A stretch of 64,000 nucleotides of DNA from Bedellia somnulentella (GCA_963576735.1 OY755183.1:13411213-13475212), one strand, 5' to 3'; counted from the stretch's first letter, positions 45,790 through 56,965 are shown. The notes: generated by a model from the letters alone, not told the origin. Numbers and translations: made by a program.

Positions 45790-46050
45790 CACCCCGCACT
45801 TGGCAAGTGAGGTGTATTATGGCCAAATGACCCTATACAGTATAGGTTCGAGTCCCGAAGTGAGGACATGTATGACGTATTACATGATAAGTTTCCTCTA
45901 TAGGTAACTAAATCTGTTCCATCAGCTTCATCGCAACTTATAGAAGTCCTTGTTAAGATTCTTGACCCTAGGGGATGATAAGGCCGAAATCCACCACGCT
46001 GGCTTAGGGCAGGTTGCAAGTCTTAAACGACTATTACCGTTGATTTTATT
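45790..46050. repeat. Repeat-E copy
   Basis: 'tggccaaatgaccctataca', 'gtataggttcgagtcccg', 'gtgaggacatgtatg' form the reverse complement of the 11973-12030 block. A second arm (45950-46030: 'gataaggccgaaatccacca', 'cgctggcttagggcagg') is in the opposite orientation. The copy is thus rearranged or two pieces. Confidence 0.5.
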
Positions 46051-46784
46051 TAACTGAAATTAATTTCTGAAACATAGAATTGTCTTATTTTTAGCAGACT
46101 GATTCTGCCTCCAAATCGTAGAAACATAAATTATACAGAGTAATCTTATGAGTGTACCTCGCCAGGACCTCGAATCCGAGACCTTCGGGATCGAGCCTAA
46201 CAAAACCAAGGAGAGAGAGATGCTTAAACAGTCGCCCATAGACGAATACTTACAGATAACTTTCCTAAAAGTTTATATTTTTTGGTTTTTACTAACCAAG
46301 AACGACACGAGGCGTTGCTGATAAGTGTCTGACTTGTACGTAATAATTACTAAAGTGATAAATATAGTCAATCAGTTATATCGATAAAAGATTAAGTTCG
46401 TGTGATACAAATCAAGGAAAAACATTTAAATTGGCTTTCATAAAAGGTCACGAAAGGTTTGTAAAAAGTAGTTATCTGTAACCTTTCAATAAGGAAAGTT
46501 GCTCGTATTAAATATTAAATGACTGAGGTCACCGCGACGCCAATATCGAATCCTATCTTATCGAGTTCATGTAACATTCATTTTCATAGTTATGGGCATG
46601 GTTATGTTGTAAAGTTGACATAATCAACGCATCACTACAATGGGCGATGGTAACGATGGTAAATTTTGACTGCCTCAAGAATGGCTTGCTCATAATTATA
46701 TAAAATATTGTTTATGATGTAAGTTTACCAATACACGGATTTTACATTAAGTTTATGCCTAAGGAAAACGATTTACAACTAAAC
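46051..46784. other. No firm feature
   Basis: A possible tRNA-like B-box on the minus strand near 46155-46185 ('ggattcgaggtcc'). Nothing else recognised. Confidence 0.35.
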
Positions 46785-46987
46785 TACTAACGGCCATAAA
46801 TCCCAGAAAGGAGTAGCCATAGCTTCGGAATCAAAATTTCTCATTCACTTTTGGAAGTTAAGTGGGAAAGGATTGTACAGAAAGGTTGTTGGTGATGGGT
46901 CTCCAACCGCATCGCCTAACAATCACTTTATATGCACCAATACCCTAAGTTGCCTCTTTGCTATTCTAAGCCGATACTACACAGCTC
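46785..46987 (-). mobile_element. SINE-A, diverged
   Basis: 'cggccataaatcccagaaag', 'gttgttggtgatgggtctcc', head CGATACTACACAGC. Tail lost. Confidence 0.75.
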
Positions 46988-47149
46988 AAACAACCGAAAA
47001 CATGAAAGCAAATCCTAACTCTATTCTTTTTTAAGAATCAATGCGTAAATTTACGTTTCGGGTCCTAACCTTCTGAACCGTACGTTTACGTTGCGGCTCA
47101 TTTCATGGAAGCAATCACTGTCAAGAAACCCTTGCAGAAATAATGGAAA

Positions 47150-47397
47150 CATACATACATACATATACTCACGGCAATAAGTCCCTAGAAGGGGTAGCCA
47201 GAGCTAAGGAATTAGAAATTCCCCAGCCACTTTTGGAAAGTTGAGTGGGGAAAAGATGGCAAAATAAAGGTGTTGGTGATGGGTCTCCAACCGCATCGCC
47301 CAAAAATTCTTTAAAAGCCCCAATACCGTTAGTCGCCTCTTACGTACACCCACCGGAAGTAATGGGGTAGTGCTATTCTAAGCCGACACTACACAGC
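47150..47397 (-). mobile_element. SINE-A (subfamily I), full length
   Basis: Complete copy. Direct repeat AAATAATGGAAA (47138-47149, 47415-47426). 17 extra, ATT-rich bases separate the head from the right repeat. Confidence 0.9.
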
Positions 47398-47665
47398 AAT
47401 AATATAATAATGATAAATAATGGAAAATATTTTCAAATTAAACTATCCATATTTATTGAATTGTTTCATATTTTTATGGAATTATGACACTACTTTAAGC
47501 TAACTTATTTAAAACAAAATGTTGAGAGAAAAATTATAGTAAGTACCTACTATGGATTCATATGAGTTCAAACAAACAAAGAGATTTAATTTTCATCTAT
47601 GTATTCCAGTTCAAATGGAGATCATTGACACCAGCAAAGTACCATTTATGTTAAACTTCAAATAA

Positions 47666-47770
47666 TCTATACTAATGTTATAAATAGGTAAACTCAGTTA
47701 CTTTGATTGTTTATTTGAAATAGCTATTTTTCTAAAATACTGAACCGAATATGAAAACTTTCACAGTCAA
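47666..47770 (+). mobile_element. Helitron 5' end, truncated
   Basis: 'tctatactaatgttataaa' after an A, then 'aaatactgaaccgaatatga' and 'aaactttcacag'. This is the insect Helitron 5' start; compare 49480. The rest is missing. Confidence 0.6.
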
Positions 47771-47782
47771 AGCAATATACAT

Positions 47783-48032
47783 AAATACATACATACATAT
47801 ACTCACGGCTGTAAATCCCTAGAAGAGGTAGCCAGAGCTAAGGAATTAGAAATTCCTCAGCCACTTTTGGAAATGTGATTGGGGAAAAGTGGTAAAAATA
47901 AAGGATGTTGGTGATGGGTCTCCAACCGCATCGCCCAAAAATTCTTTAAAAGCCCCAATACCGTTAGTCGCCTCTTACGTACACCCACCGGAAGAAATGG
48001 GGTAGTGCTATTCTAAGCCGACACTACACAGC
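47783..48032 (-). mobile_element. SINE-A (subfamily I), full length
   Basis: Complete set of blocks with long tail; inserted beside or inside the Helitron 5' fragment. Confidence 0.87.
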
Positions 48033-48733
48033 ATAGTATATATAGTCAAAAATATATGATGCAACCTAAGATAATTGAAAGATGACGCTACAAATCTGTG
48101 GCAGACTACTAGTAAAATTATAACTAAGTATGCTTGGACAATCTTAAGTCTTTACCAAGTTTAGGTGATAATAAGATTCCTGAAGAATATCATCATCAGA
48201 AATATTATCTATAGTTGGCTTCTCCCTTTTAAGGTGATGACCGTGAATGTATTTATGTTAGTTTGAAATAAAACACAGGCAGTATCTCTATGGCATTGAG
48301 TTAATCAAGTAACGGTTTAGTAGAAAGAAACGATCATTCAATTACCATCAATATTAGTTTGACATGTAATAAGTACGTGACTGATGACATTGATGGATGA
48401 TTTATTATGTAATGTACTTTTATTATCTACTGTATTCATTGGGATGAATAGAAACAATTTGTCGACAATTATTTTGTTTTATTAAAACATAAATAATATA
48501 CATAATTCCTACAAACTTGTGTGTCCAAATTGTACATAATTTTTTGAAAGTGTACAAATGGGCGATAGACCTCCCCGTATCGCTCCATAAAGTGAGTACT
48601 CAGATCACTACATGACGAAATTTACTGCATCCCTATGAGGATATTAATGCGTTTATAGTACCTATCGGTCCTTTGCCTTTTGAATTGATAAATTTGATAT
48701 TATCTTTAGGAGATTTGCTGACACTTTAAATTA
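48033..48733. other. No firm feature
   Basis: No gene. A scrap at 48220-48260 ('cccttttaaggtgatgaccg') may be a SINE-A 3' end. Confidence 0.4.
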
Positions 48734-48956
48734 TACATACATACATATACTCAGGGCTATAAATATCTGAAAGGGGTAGCCAGAACTAAAGAATTAAAAA
48801 TTCCTCAGCCACTTTTAGAAGTTGAGTGGGGAAAAGATGGTAAAATAAAGGTTGTTGGTGATGGGTCTCCAACCGCATCGCCCAAAAATCCCTTAAAAAG
48901 CCCCAATACCGTTATTCGCCTCTTACGTACACCCACTGGAAGGATTGGGATAGTGC
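48734..48956 (-). mobile_element. SINE-A, 5'-truncated
   Basis: Tail and body are intact; the copy stops at 'ggatagtgct', about 30 nt short of the head. TSD unclear. Confidence 0.85.
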
Positions 48957-49479
48957 TTAGTAATAGTTTAATTTAGAGTATATTTTCTAAGACCATATCC
49001 TATTTTCTGCTATTTTAAATTTCCATCACACTGAAGCATAATATGATATTGAACAAATTTGTCATTATCAAATATAACCATCTATAAAAGACTACTATAT
49101 TCCGGCCGACCTATTTTTCCCTAATAAAAACTAATGACGGACCTATGTAATGTACCCATAATCGATTTGCCCTTTACGTTCGAGGACCACTCGGTGAATA
49201 CGCTATTCGGGCCCTTTTAACTGATGGAGGTTTGACAATATTGATTGATTCAGGTTTAATTTAAATTCAAATTTCTTGTGACTAGAGCTTAGAGAAATTT
49301 TCTGGTAGTGTAACTTTTGAAGAACAAACCAAGTCAGGGTCGAAAATTTAGTCATGCGTTATGTGATTTGAAATATAATGCTTACTTTTGTATCGTTATT
49401 CGAAAAATCTGATAATGATATGAAAGAAAAAAGCACATAAGTTTGTTTTAAAAAAAATAAAACATTCTTACGGCATTAG
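48957..49479. other. No recognisable feature
   Basis: No gene or repeat recognised. Confidence 0.45.
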
Positions 49480-50297
49480 TCTATACTAATATTATAAAGA
49501 GGAAAGGTTTGATTTTTTGTTTGTTTGTTTGTTTGAATTGAATAGGCTCCAAAACTACTGGACGGATTTGAAAAATTCTTTCACTGTTTTGATGCTACAC
49601 TATTCCTGAGTGACATAGGCTATATTTCATTTTCAAAAAAATTAGGGATCCTTACGTAAACTTCAAAAATGTAACCCAAGGTGTTAAAGAAATACCAAAA
49701 AAAATCCTTACATCGCGTGCGCTGCGAAAACTATTGACAATAGAATAAAATTATGTACTACAATTTTATAGAACACATTATTATCTAAAAAAAAATGCCC
49801 AGACAGCATGTCTCTAACTATTATAGTTATCTCACAACAAGCGTCATTATATAAAATTATTTAAAAATTAAATTAAAATCCTGCTTTAGAAAAGGCTCTT
49901 TATTTGTACCTATCTAATCCTTATAAAAAACGTATATATTATTTCAGACTGCTTCAATACCCTTGTATTACTTTTTGAATTATTCAATTCGAACATTCCA
50001 TTCGAAAGTTATCTCGAATTAAAAAAATAGATAAAACTCCGCTCGATTAGCTATGCATAGTAAGTTGTTGCAGGCGTCACGAAGGGGTACGGGGGGCTGC
50101 TTATCAAAGAGTAAAAGCAAAATTTGATTGTAGCGACTATTATCACTGGCCCAGCAGCCGGTCAATTAGCTCATATACCGAGGATACCGATGATCCCAAC
50201 TGATCTGCCAATTCCATTTAAACGGCTAAAATTTCCGGTTAAAACATCTTTTGCTTTAACAATTAATAAGTCCCAAGGCCAAACCTTCAAATTAGTA

Positions 50298-51104
50298 TAG
50301 GGTTGCCATAAGTGTGGGGACTCAGACGGGGACATTTAAAGAAAAACTATTAAAGGTAGAAAAAAGGAGCTTTTATTACAACAATAGGTATTAATCAACA
50401 TTAACCAAAGTATTAAGTACCTGTCAACATTTTTTAATTAGCACACGTTCTCCCTTAGTCTTACTAATAATGGTTGTATAGCTATACAATCTTTTGACCT
50501 TATCTGTCATTGTGACATTTGAATTTTACAGATAAGGACAAAACATTGTATTGCTATACCGCCACTATACAACCATTATTAGTAAGGGTATATGTAATCA
50601 ACAAACATAAAATTATCACAATGTTATTTTTTTAATAAACACAAAATATAATCATCAAATATTATATCCACGTGTATGCATGGCATTTTTTTTATTAGTA
50701 CAAAATATAATAAATTAATCAATAAATAAAAAATCCAGCGGTTAGGGAGCTTCTTAGTCTAATTGTTGCCACTTTTGTGGGCCCATTCATGCTTGTCAGA
50801 TGTTCCCGCTTTACGGAGCAACTCTTTTTGGGACTTCACGTACTTGTAAAACTCAATGCATGTCATCTTGTAGTTGTATATGCACTGAATTATACTCTCA
50901 ACTGTCCCCACAGTGAGCTGGTTCCTCTCTTTAGTCCACTGCGCGTTTATTTCTACGTAGGTATATTACTGTTTACCAAGTCCAGCCCTCTATTAAATAA
51001 CTATGATTTTTAAATGGGGACAAATTGCTTATCGGCCGGGACGCCAGGACACCATGCTTCAAACGGGGACATGTCCCGGCGTACGGGGACGTATGGCAAC
51101 CCTA
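50298..51104. mobile_element. hAT-like non-autonomous element (807 bp)
   Basis: Ends TAGGGTTGCCATA... and ...TATGGCAACCCTA form a 12-13 bp inverted repeat with one difference. 8-bp TSD AATTAGTA (50290-50297, 51105-51112), as hAT transposases make. A transposase scrap lies on the minus strand. Subterminal 'ggggac' words recur near both ends. Confidence 0.8.
50785..50970 (-). pseudogene. hAT-like transposase C-terminal scrap
   Basis: On the minus strand one frame reads NAQWTKERNQLTVGTVESII, then CIEFYKYVKSQKELLRKAG and TSDKHEW before a stop. From memory, 'W..ERN.l.v.tv..il......C.eFY......LL.k...s.Ky.W' resembles the conserved C-terminal end of a group of hAT-type transposase ORFs. The DDE core and zinc finger are missing. 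The plus-strand frame at 50777-51013 is its shadow. Confidence 0.45.
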
Positions 51105-51287
51105 AATTAGTAGGAATTGACCTGCGAAAGAATTGTTTTACTCACGGTCAACTGTACGTTGGCCTGTCGCGGGTGGTAGCCCCTGAACATCAATTTATTT
51201 TGCTGCCCCAAAATACAACAACGTCAAATATTGTTTACAGGGAAGCTCTAACTCTATAAATTGAATGGCTTTTGATGTAATTACTCA

Positions 51288-51432
51288 GAGTACCCACGTT
51301 TTGCATGGACAGTGTACTCACGTGATAGGGGTACTCTGAACACCATGTGACAAAGTCACGTGATGTTCAGAAGTATTAGTACCTCTGCCAACCCCTTCGG
51401 GGGATATTCGGCGTGAATGTTTATGTTATGTT
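51288..51432 (+). mobile_element. SINE-D with 5' inversion (twin priming)
   Basis: The inverted 5' piece (51288-51331: 'gagtacccacgttttgcatg', 'ctcacgtgatagggg') joins a plus 3' piece from about 51332 ('tactctgaacacc') to the (TTATG)n tail. The two pieces are adjacent in the SINE-D consensus. Exact TSD ATGTAATTACTCA (51275-51287, 51433-51445). Confidence 0.92.
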
Positions 51433-51498
51433 ATGTAATTACTCATTATGAAAATTAAAAAAATATATCTAAATATAAATACAAAAAAATATAACATA

Positions 51499-51742
51499 CA
51501 TACATACATATACTCACGGCTATAAATCCCTAGAAGGGGTAGCCAGAGCTAAGGAATCAGAAATTCCTCAGCCACTTTTGGAAGTTGTGTGGGGAAAAGA
51601 TGGTGAAATAAAGGTTGTTGGTGATGGGTCTCCAACCGCATCGCCCAAAAATCCCTCAAAAGCCCCAAAACCGTTAGTCGCCTCTTACGTACACCCACCG
51701 GAAGAAATGGGGTAGTGCTATTCTAAGCCGACACTACAAAGC
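51499..51742 (-). mobile_element. SINE-A (subfamily I), full length
   Basis: Complete copy with head CGACACTACAAAGC. TSD AAAAAAATATAACATA (51483-51498, 51743-51758), directly abutting the head. Confidence 0.9.
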
Positions 51743-51984
51743 AAAAAAATATAACATATATTTATATTAACTTAAAAAAAAAATAAAATACAAGTAATAA
51801 AATAAAAAACAAGAGTTAATGATAATTTATGCCCGAGCGAAGCCGGGACGGGCTGCTAGTTTTGAATAAATATATTTAAAAATTACCAGACCGACCGGCA
51901 CGGCAAAGCGGAATAGTAATTTAAAAACAAACGTTTGTTAAGAAGAAACACTTATAATTAAACTCTTTCATGAAAAACCATACA

Positions 51985-52240
51985 TTTACATACATACGTA
52001 TACTTACGGCTATAAATCCCTACACAGGGTAGCCAGAGCTTTGGGAATTTTTGAAAATGAGGAATTTTTCAGCCTCTTTTGGAAGTGAGTGGGGAAAAGA
52101 TGGTAATAAATATATGTTGGTGAAGGGTGTCCAACCACATTGCCCAAAAATCCCTTCAAAAGCCCCTATGCCCTTAGTCACCTCTTACAATATACACGAG
52201 TAAGAATGGGGTAGTTTTATTCTGCGCCGACACTACACAG
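51985..52240 (-). mobile_element. SINE-A, subfamily II-like
   Basis: Tail, 'ctataaatccctacacaggg', 'gaggaatttttcagcctctt', head CGACACTACACAGC. Located just outside the Helitron 3' end. Confidence 0.8.
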
Positions 52241-52897
52241 CGTTATTCATAAAGCAATATTTAAAGCTAATATACTAACAAACATAACAGATATTTCCCA
52301 CTAATTCCTTCCGCAAAATCCCTCGTTTTGTCTTAATACCTCTTTTGACTATTAAAGCCCCAAAATTCATAACTCAGACCCCACCATCCAATTAAAGCGT
52401 ACCACAAGAAGCCATTCGAGGTCTTAAGGTACCAGAAATGAGTTTATCTGCCTAAATATCTGTACCATTTTGTTTGTAACCGCTTTTTTATGACAACACT
52501 TTAGTATAATGGCTTGTGTTTATAATTTTATAAGCCCGCGTTATTGAATAAAACGTTACGCTTACATTCTGATGGAATGCTGGAAAATGTACGTGCAATC
52601 ACAGTTTCACAAACATAGATTTTTGAATTTGGTATCAATTTGCTACTTATAATATAAGTTTAGTTTTTCTTAGAACTGCGGTACGTACGTGGTTCACAGC
52701 AAAGGTTTGAATGGTGGGGGAAGACATCGGGAGGAAACCCCTCATGGCCTTATTTATTTAGTCCTGTTACTCACTGACCTTGGCGATTAGGCTTTATTTT
52801 AAGAACGTGGTGTTTCGTATCCGAACGGCGAAGTAGAATGCGGAATTTACGTGCATTTTTGAAAATGCGTAGAACTATAGTTTTTAGTATTATAATA
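52241..52897. other. No firm feature
   Basis: Near 52722 'gggggaagacatcgggagga' followed by 'aacccctcatggcc' is a decayed lepidopteran SINE core ('aaaacatcgtgaggaaaccc'). Nothing else recognised. Confidence 0.4.
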
Positions 52898-52953
52898 TAC
52901 ATGTACTCACGGCTTTATACTAATGAGGTAGTGTTATTCTGAGCCGACACAAC
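52898..52953 (-). mobile_element. SINE-A with large internal deletion
   Basis: Tail and 'gtactcacggctttatac' join directly to 'gaggtagtgttattctgagc' and the head CGACACAACACATC. Both ends are kept; roughly 180 bp of the middle is missing. Confidence 0.75.
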
Positions 52954-53700
52954 ACATCGTTACTTATCAATATAATATAAATAAATAGTTTATTGAAGGA
53001 CTGTCATTCAATTATGTATTTTGTCGAATTTTAAGTATAATTTTATCCGGATTTCGATGTTATATGTTGTATTTAATTGTTTTCAACTTTCTATTTTAAC
53101 TGCTCCAAAACCACCATAATATCCTCGAAAAATAAGTTAAATATATTAATAATATTATATTATTTAAATGCTAACTTTACTGGACTCTTTGTGTCTTTAC
53201 CAACGCAAATGAAGTTGTAGATGTAGAGAGCTTAGTTCCAAACATTAGAGCGAAAATACCTAAAACAAGTCAAAGATATAAAGATTTATTGAGTACGTGC
53301 TCAGTTTAGGACACTCGGCCACTGTGCCATTAGAAAATTTACGTAAAATAGGTTCAAGCAGCAACATTTTAGGGTTCAAATTAGTTTGGCAAAATCGTCC
53401 AAGATGTGAGTTTGACCGGTTATAATAAGTTTGTCCGTAATTTTAAAACGTGTTCATTTTTAGGTTAGAATATGTTCAATATCATATTTAAGAGAGAAAC
53501 CTATACGCAATATAACTTTTACTTTGAATTTATTCTTAAAACTGACTTTATACCTCTATCATAAAACTAATTCACAGCAAAAATCGATAAAAATTAAAAG
53601 TAGTAATTCTACTACATAAAGGAACTACATAAAATAAATACTATATACTACATAAGGGAAGAAAAAACAAAAACAAGCAAAGAAACAAGGAAAAAACTAA
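52954..53700. other. No recognisable feature
   Basis: AT-rich; no gene or repeat recognised. Confidence 0.45.
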
Positions 53701-53780
53701 TCATCTTTTCCCCACTCAACTTCCAAAAGTGGCTGAGGAATTTCTAATTTCTCAGCTCTGGCTACCCCTTTTAGGGATGT
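53701..53780 (+). mobile_element. SINE-A internal fragment
   Basis: 'tcatcttttccccactcaac', 'ttccaaaagtggctgagga', 'ctctggctaccccttttagg'. Both ends are missing, although sequence identity is high. Confidence 0.75.
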
Positions 53781-54024
53781 GGAAGAAAAATCCTGCGCGT
53801 AATAATGAAAAAGATTTTGCTTACAAATACGGGTGGCCCAGATGAAAAATGGATAAGATTGAAGAAATAGTTTCACGGAAGTTTCAAACACTTTTTATTA
53901 AATGCAACCTTTTAAGCACATTGTTTTTTGTATTTTGTATGAAACTAAGGTAACGATAAAAGTGAAGTGGCCCAACCTGTCGCATGGAAAAGAAGAGCTT
54001 GGTATTTGCCACTACGGAAATACT

Positions 54025-54252
54025 GAGAATATATACATAAACTCACGGCTATAAATAAAAAAGGCGAAGCAAGTGCTTCAGAATTACAAATTCCTAAGCC
54101 ACTTTTGGAAGTTATAAGGGATAAATAATATAAAATAAGTGATTGTTAGTGATGGGTCTCCACTATATGATATGCCACTAACAATCACCTAAAATCTCTA
54201 ACCCAATAACTAAGAAATTGGTTTCTGCTATTCAAAGCCGACACTAGGCAGG
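54025..54252 (-). mobile_element. SINE-A, diverged
   Basis: 'ataaactcacggctataaat', 'ctaagccacttttggaagtt', 'gttagtgatgggtctcc', head CGACACTAGGCAGG. Confidence 0.75.
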
Positions 54253-54745
54253 AAGAATATAAGGACATTTAAATAGCTTGTCACAAAAGAATAAATCTTG
54301 CCCTTCTTAAAGGAGTATTGTAGTAAAACAGCTCAAAGCTTTACAAACACCTTATTACACTATTTCTAAAGTAATTACATACCTAACTAATAATTACGTT
54401 GCTGCCTGGTTCACAAACGAAATACTAAGAAATATTAACATAACCTGTTCATTATACCCAGTGTTTGATTACAAAACATCGTTCTCACACATTTTATTTT
54501 GATACAATTGTAGTTTCGAACGACTAACCACTTCATTTTATTTAAGTCCAACAACATTGAAAAAGATACGATAAAGCATTTAATAAATAAATAAATTTGT
54601 ACATGCAGATTTTTTCACATACGATTTCATTAAAACGAAATGAGATCTTGCACAGATACAGCCCCCGTAGCATGAGGCAGATTATGTATGAATTCTGTCA
54701 GTATCTCACTTCTCACAGATTAAGAAAGGGCAAGCATAAGAATGT
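54253..54745. other. No recognisable feature
   Basis: No gene or repeat recognised. Confidence 0.45.
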
Positions 54746-54883
54746 CGGCCGATTTCTGAATTGAGTATTCCAGCTGAGAACAACTTAAGTATCGTTCTGT
54801 CGCATTGAAATCTTAACAACTGAATGAGACAAAACGATACTTAAGTCGTTCTCAGCTTGAATACTCAATTCAGAAATCGGGCG
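54746..54883. mobile_element. Palindromic MITE, 138 bp (copy 2)
   Basis: CGGCCGATTTCTGAATTGAG at the left and CTCAATTCAGAAATCGGGCG at the right. The inverted repeats continue through 'agctgagaac'. TGT flanks both ends. Same length as 43747-43884, with the centre inverted. Confidence 0.82.
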
Positions 54884-55220
54884 TGTAATAGATAAACATA
54901 TAGTTTTGAAACAAAATTGGTAACCTAAACGTAACTCACCCACTCGTTGCCGCTCCGACAAATTTAACAAAAAAAATACATACCTGAAACAACAAAGGGC
55001 CACGTTATTAGTTTAATTTTAAGAGATATATAGTATATGTATTTGTAATGGAACAGGTAAATAATCGTCATTACACTGCAGTTTCGACATTGACTACATA
55101 TTCCATTTCATTCCCTGACCGAAATACGAGAGAAACTTAACATTTGCGCCTTTTAAAATGATATGATAGGCAGACCATATTGTCGGAAATAAATTATTAA
55201 TTATCCTTTCTTTTACCATC

Positions 55221-55349
55221 CATCAATCTTTTAATACATGCTCTTTTATTCTTCATACTTTAGACACCTTCCTTTTTGAGAAAACTCTCTATTTAGTCCA
55301 AATGTGTCCTCCGAGGTCGTCCTTCACTAAAATTACCTACTTCAAATTA
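55221..55349 (-). mobile_element. LINE-B fragment lacking its 3' end, with TSD
   Basis: Covers 'catcaatcttttaatacatg' to 'cctccgaggtcgtccttcac', i.e. codons for RPRR-LDQ through MKRLMD, but no stop or tail. Flanked by TTCTTTTACCATC (55208-55220, 55350-55362). Confidence 0.75.
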
Positions 55350-55362
55350 TTCTTTTACCATC

Positions 55363-56421
55363 ATTTACATTTGTTAAAATAATAATGATATAAACATTTC
55401 TGAGACTTCTGTTATTTTTTTGGGACTATAGAGGAAATAATAGTAATATGGACCACACGACAAATACTGTATCATAAAACTAAACTAAGTAAATAACCAC
55501 AAGGTGCAAGTGAACTAGAGTAGATTATGTAACTGGGAACCTGCATACCATAACTGTACACTCGCAGGCTTGTAATTGATTTATGTAGTCATATTGTGTT
55601 CAAGGTGAAAAATATGTAACGGCTCATTAGATATTGTAAAGATTTATGTTTGTTCTGTCTGTGAAAAGGTAGAAGATGGTCGGATTTAGCTTTCCTTAGT
55701 AGAGATTATAGGGTTGCTTCCCCAATTCCAAAAAGAGTTAGTCATCACATCAGATTAAAGTGCTAGATAGTTACTTACTAACGACATTCTCTTGTATGCT
55801 GTAATGGCCGCAATCAATAGGAGTGCTATTTTAGCTGAGGCTTGCCGGAAACTTAGGTATGCAACTTTAACATATAAAAATCCTATCTTATCTCTTATCT
55901 AATTGCGTAACTTTGCTCCGAATAATTTGATAATGCATGTTATCTCTACTTATTAAAACAAAATGCCGAGGATGTAATTAGTGGATTTAACAACACCTAA
56001 CACATTTTGTTCAGATTTAGGTTATATCGATTAGCTCTAACAGAACGATGCGGCAGTTCTAAATATTAAGAAAGGGGAAACTTATTTTAGGGGTAAAGTC
56101 AGAGAGTACATCCATCAACCTCATCCCTTTGTTTCATGTTTACTAATCGCACACACACACTCTATCACATAACCAAACATTTCACTTTTTCCAAGAGCCC
56201 CCATTTCCACTGCATTCCCTCTACTCTCATGCTCTTTCTGCCACCCAAACATTCGCTGCCATACATAAGCGCCAGTACAATGTAAATACGACGGATTGAT
56301 TAACCTGCACCAGTACAGCTCAGTTGTGCAACACAACATACATTCTATTTGCGGTGATTGGCAGTTGTCGGTCAAAATTATACCAGTTATAATGCACATG
56401 GATCAAAGAGATCTGTACGAG
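55363..56421. other. No recognisable feature
   Basis: No gene or repeat recognised. Confidence 0.4.
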
Positions 56422-56433
56422 TTACTCGTTCTA

Positions 56434-56682
56434 CATACATACATACATATACTCACGGCTATAAATCCCCAGAAGGGGTAGCCAGAGCTAAGGAATTAGA
56501 AATTCCTCAGCCACTTTTGGAAAGTTGAGTGGGGAAAAGATGGTAAAATAAAGGTTGTTGGTGATGGGTCTCCAACCGCATCGCCCAAAAAGCCCTTAAT
56601 AGCCCCAATACCGTTAGTCCCTTCTTACGTACACCCACCGTAAGAAATGGGGTAGTGCTATTCTAAGCCGACACTACACAGC
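56434..56682 (-). mobile_element. SINE-A (subfamily I), full length
   Basis: Complete copy. Near-perfect direct repeat TTAC[T/A]CGTTCTA (56422-56433, 56693-56704), with 10 extra bases between head and right repeat. Confidence 0.88.
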
Positions 56683-56867
56683 ATTCTATGCATTACACGT
56701 TCTATGCGTTCAAATTTCTTATTAAGTTAGATATATGGCAGAAGGCTTTATAAAATATAATATCTGAAATAATTTATCCCAAACATACAATTACATAATA
56801 TAACAATACAATTTTATGTTATGCCGTCGTTGTTTTAATTTAGTAAATATCCAATTCCTATAAACAA

Positions 56868-56965
56868 CCCCGATAGCTCAGTGGTATCACCACCGTTTCT
56901 CATGCAAAAGATGTGAGTTCAGATTCCCAGTCAGGCCCTCACCAATGTGTCTTTACTCAAGTCTT
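56868..56965 (+). mobile_element. tRNA-derived SINE head (D-like)
   Basis: 'ccgatagctcagtggtatca' (A-box) and 'gtgagttcagattcccag' (B-box), then 'ccctcaccaatgtgtcttta', which resembles the SINE-D segment after the tRNA part. The remainder is decayed. Confidence 0.6.

Larger units (their letters stand above)
50079..51259 (+). pseudogene. Helitron Pif1-like helicase, C-terminal remnant (split)
   Basis: The Helitron RepHel protein unwinds DNA for rolling-circle transposition. Here only the C-terminal end of its Pif1-type helicase remains. The first part (50079-50297) reads IPRIPMIPTDLPIPFKRLKF, then SFALTINKSQGQTFKLV, the classic late helicase motif. A TAA lies in frame near the start of this part, just before KQNLIVATIITG. 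A hAT-like element interrupts it after codon GTA. The second part (51113-51259) continues GIDLRKNCFTHGQLYVGLSR and ends with a TAA at 51257. The 8-bp duplication means the frame would be continuous without the insert. The helicase is dead: it is truncated, contains a stop and is interrupted. Confidence 0.85.
49480..51859 (+). mobile_element. Helitron, degenerate, with nested insertions
   Basis: 5' end TCTATACTAATATTATAAA. The 5' non-coding part ('aaaactactggacggattt', 'cacaacaagcg') leads to a helicase remnant. The 3' end is a CCCG/CGGG hairpin (loop agcgaagc), then ACGGGCTG and CTAG before T (51856-51859). Nested inside: a hAT-like element (50298-51104), a SINE-D (51288-51432) and a SINE-A (51499-51742). 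The Rep domain and most of the helicase are absent. Confidence 0.8.
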
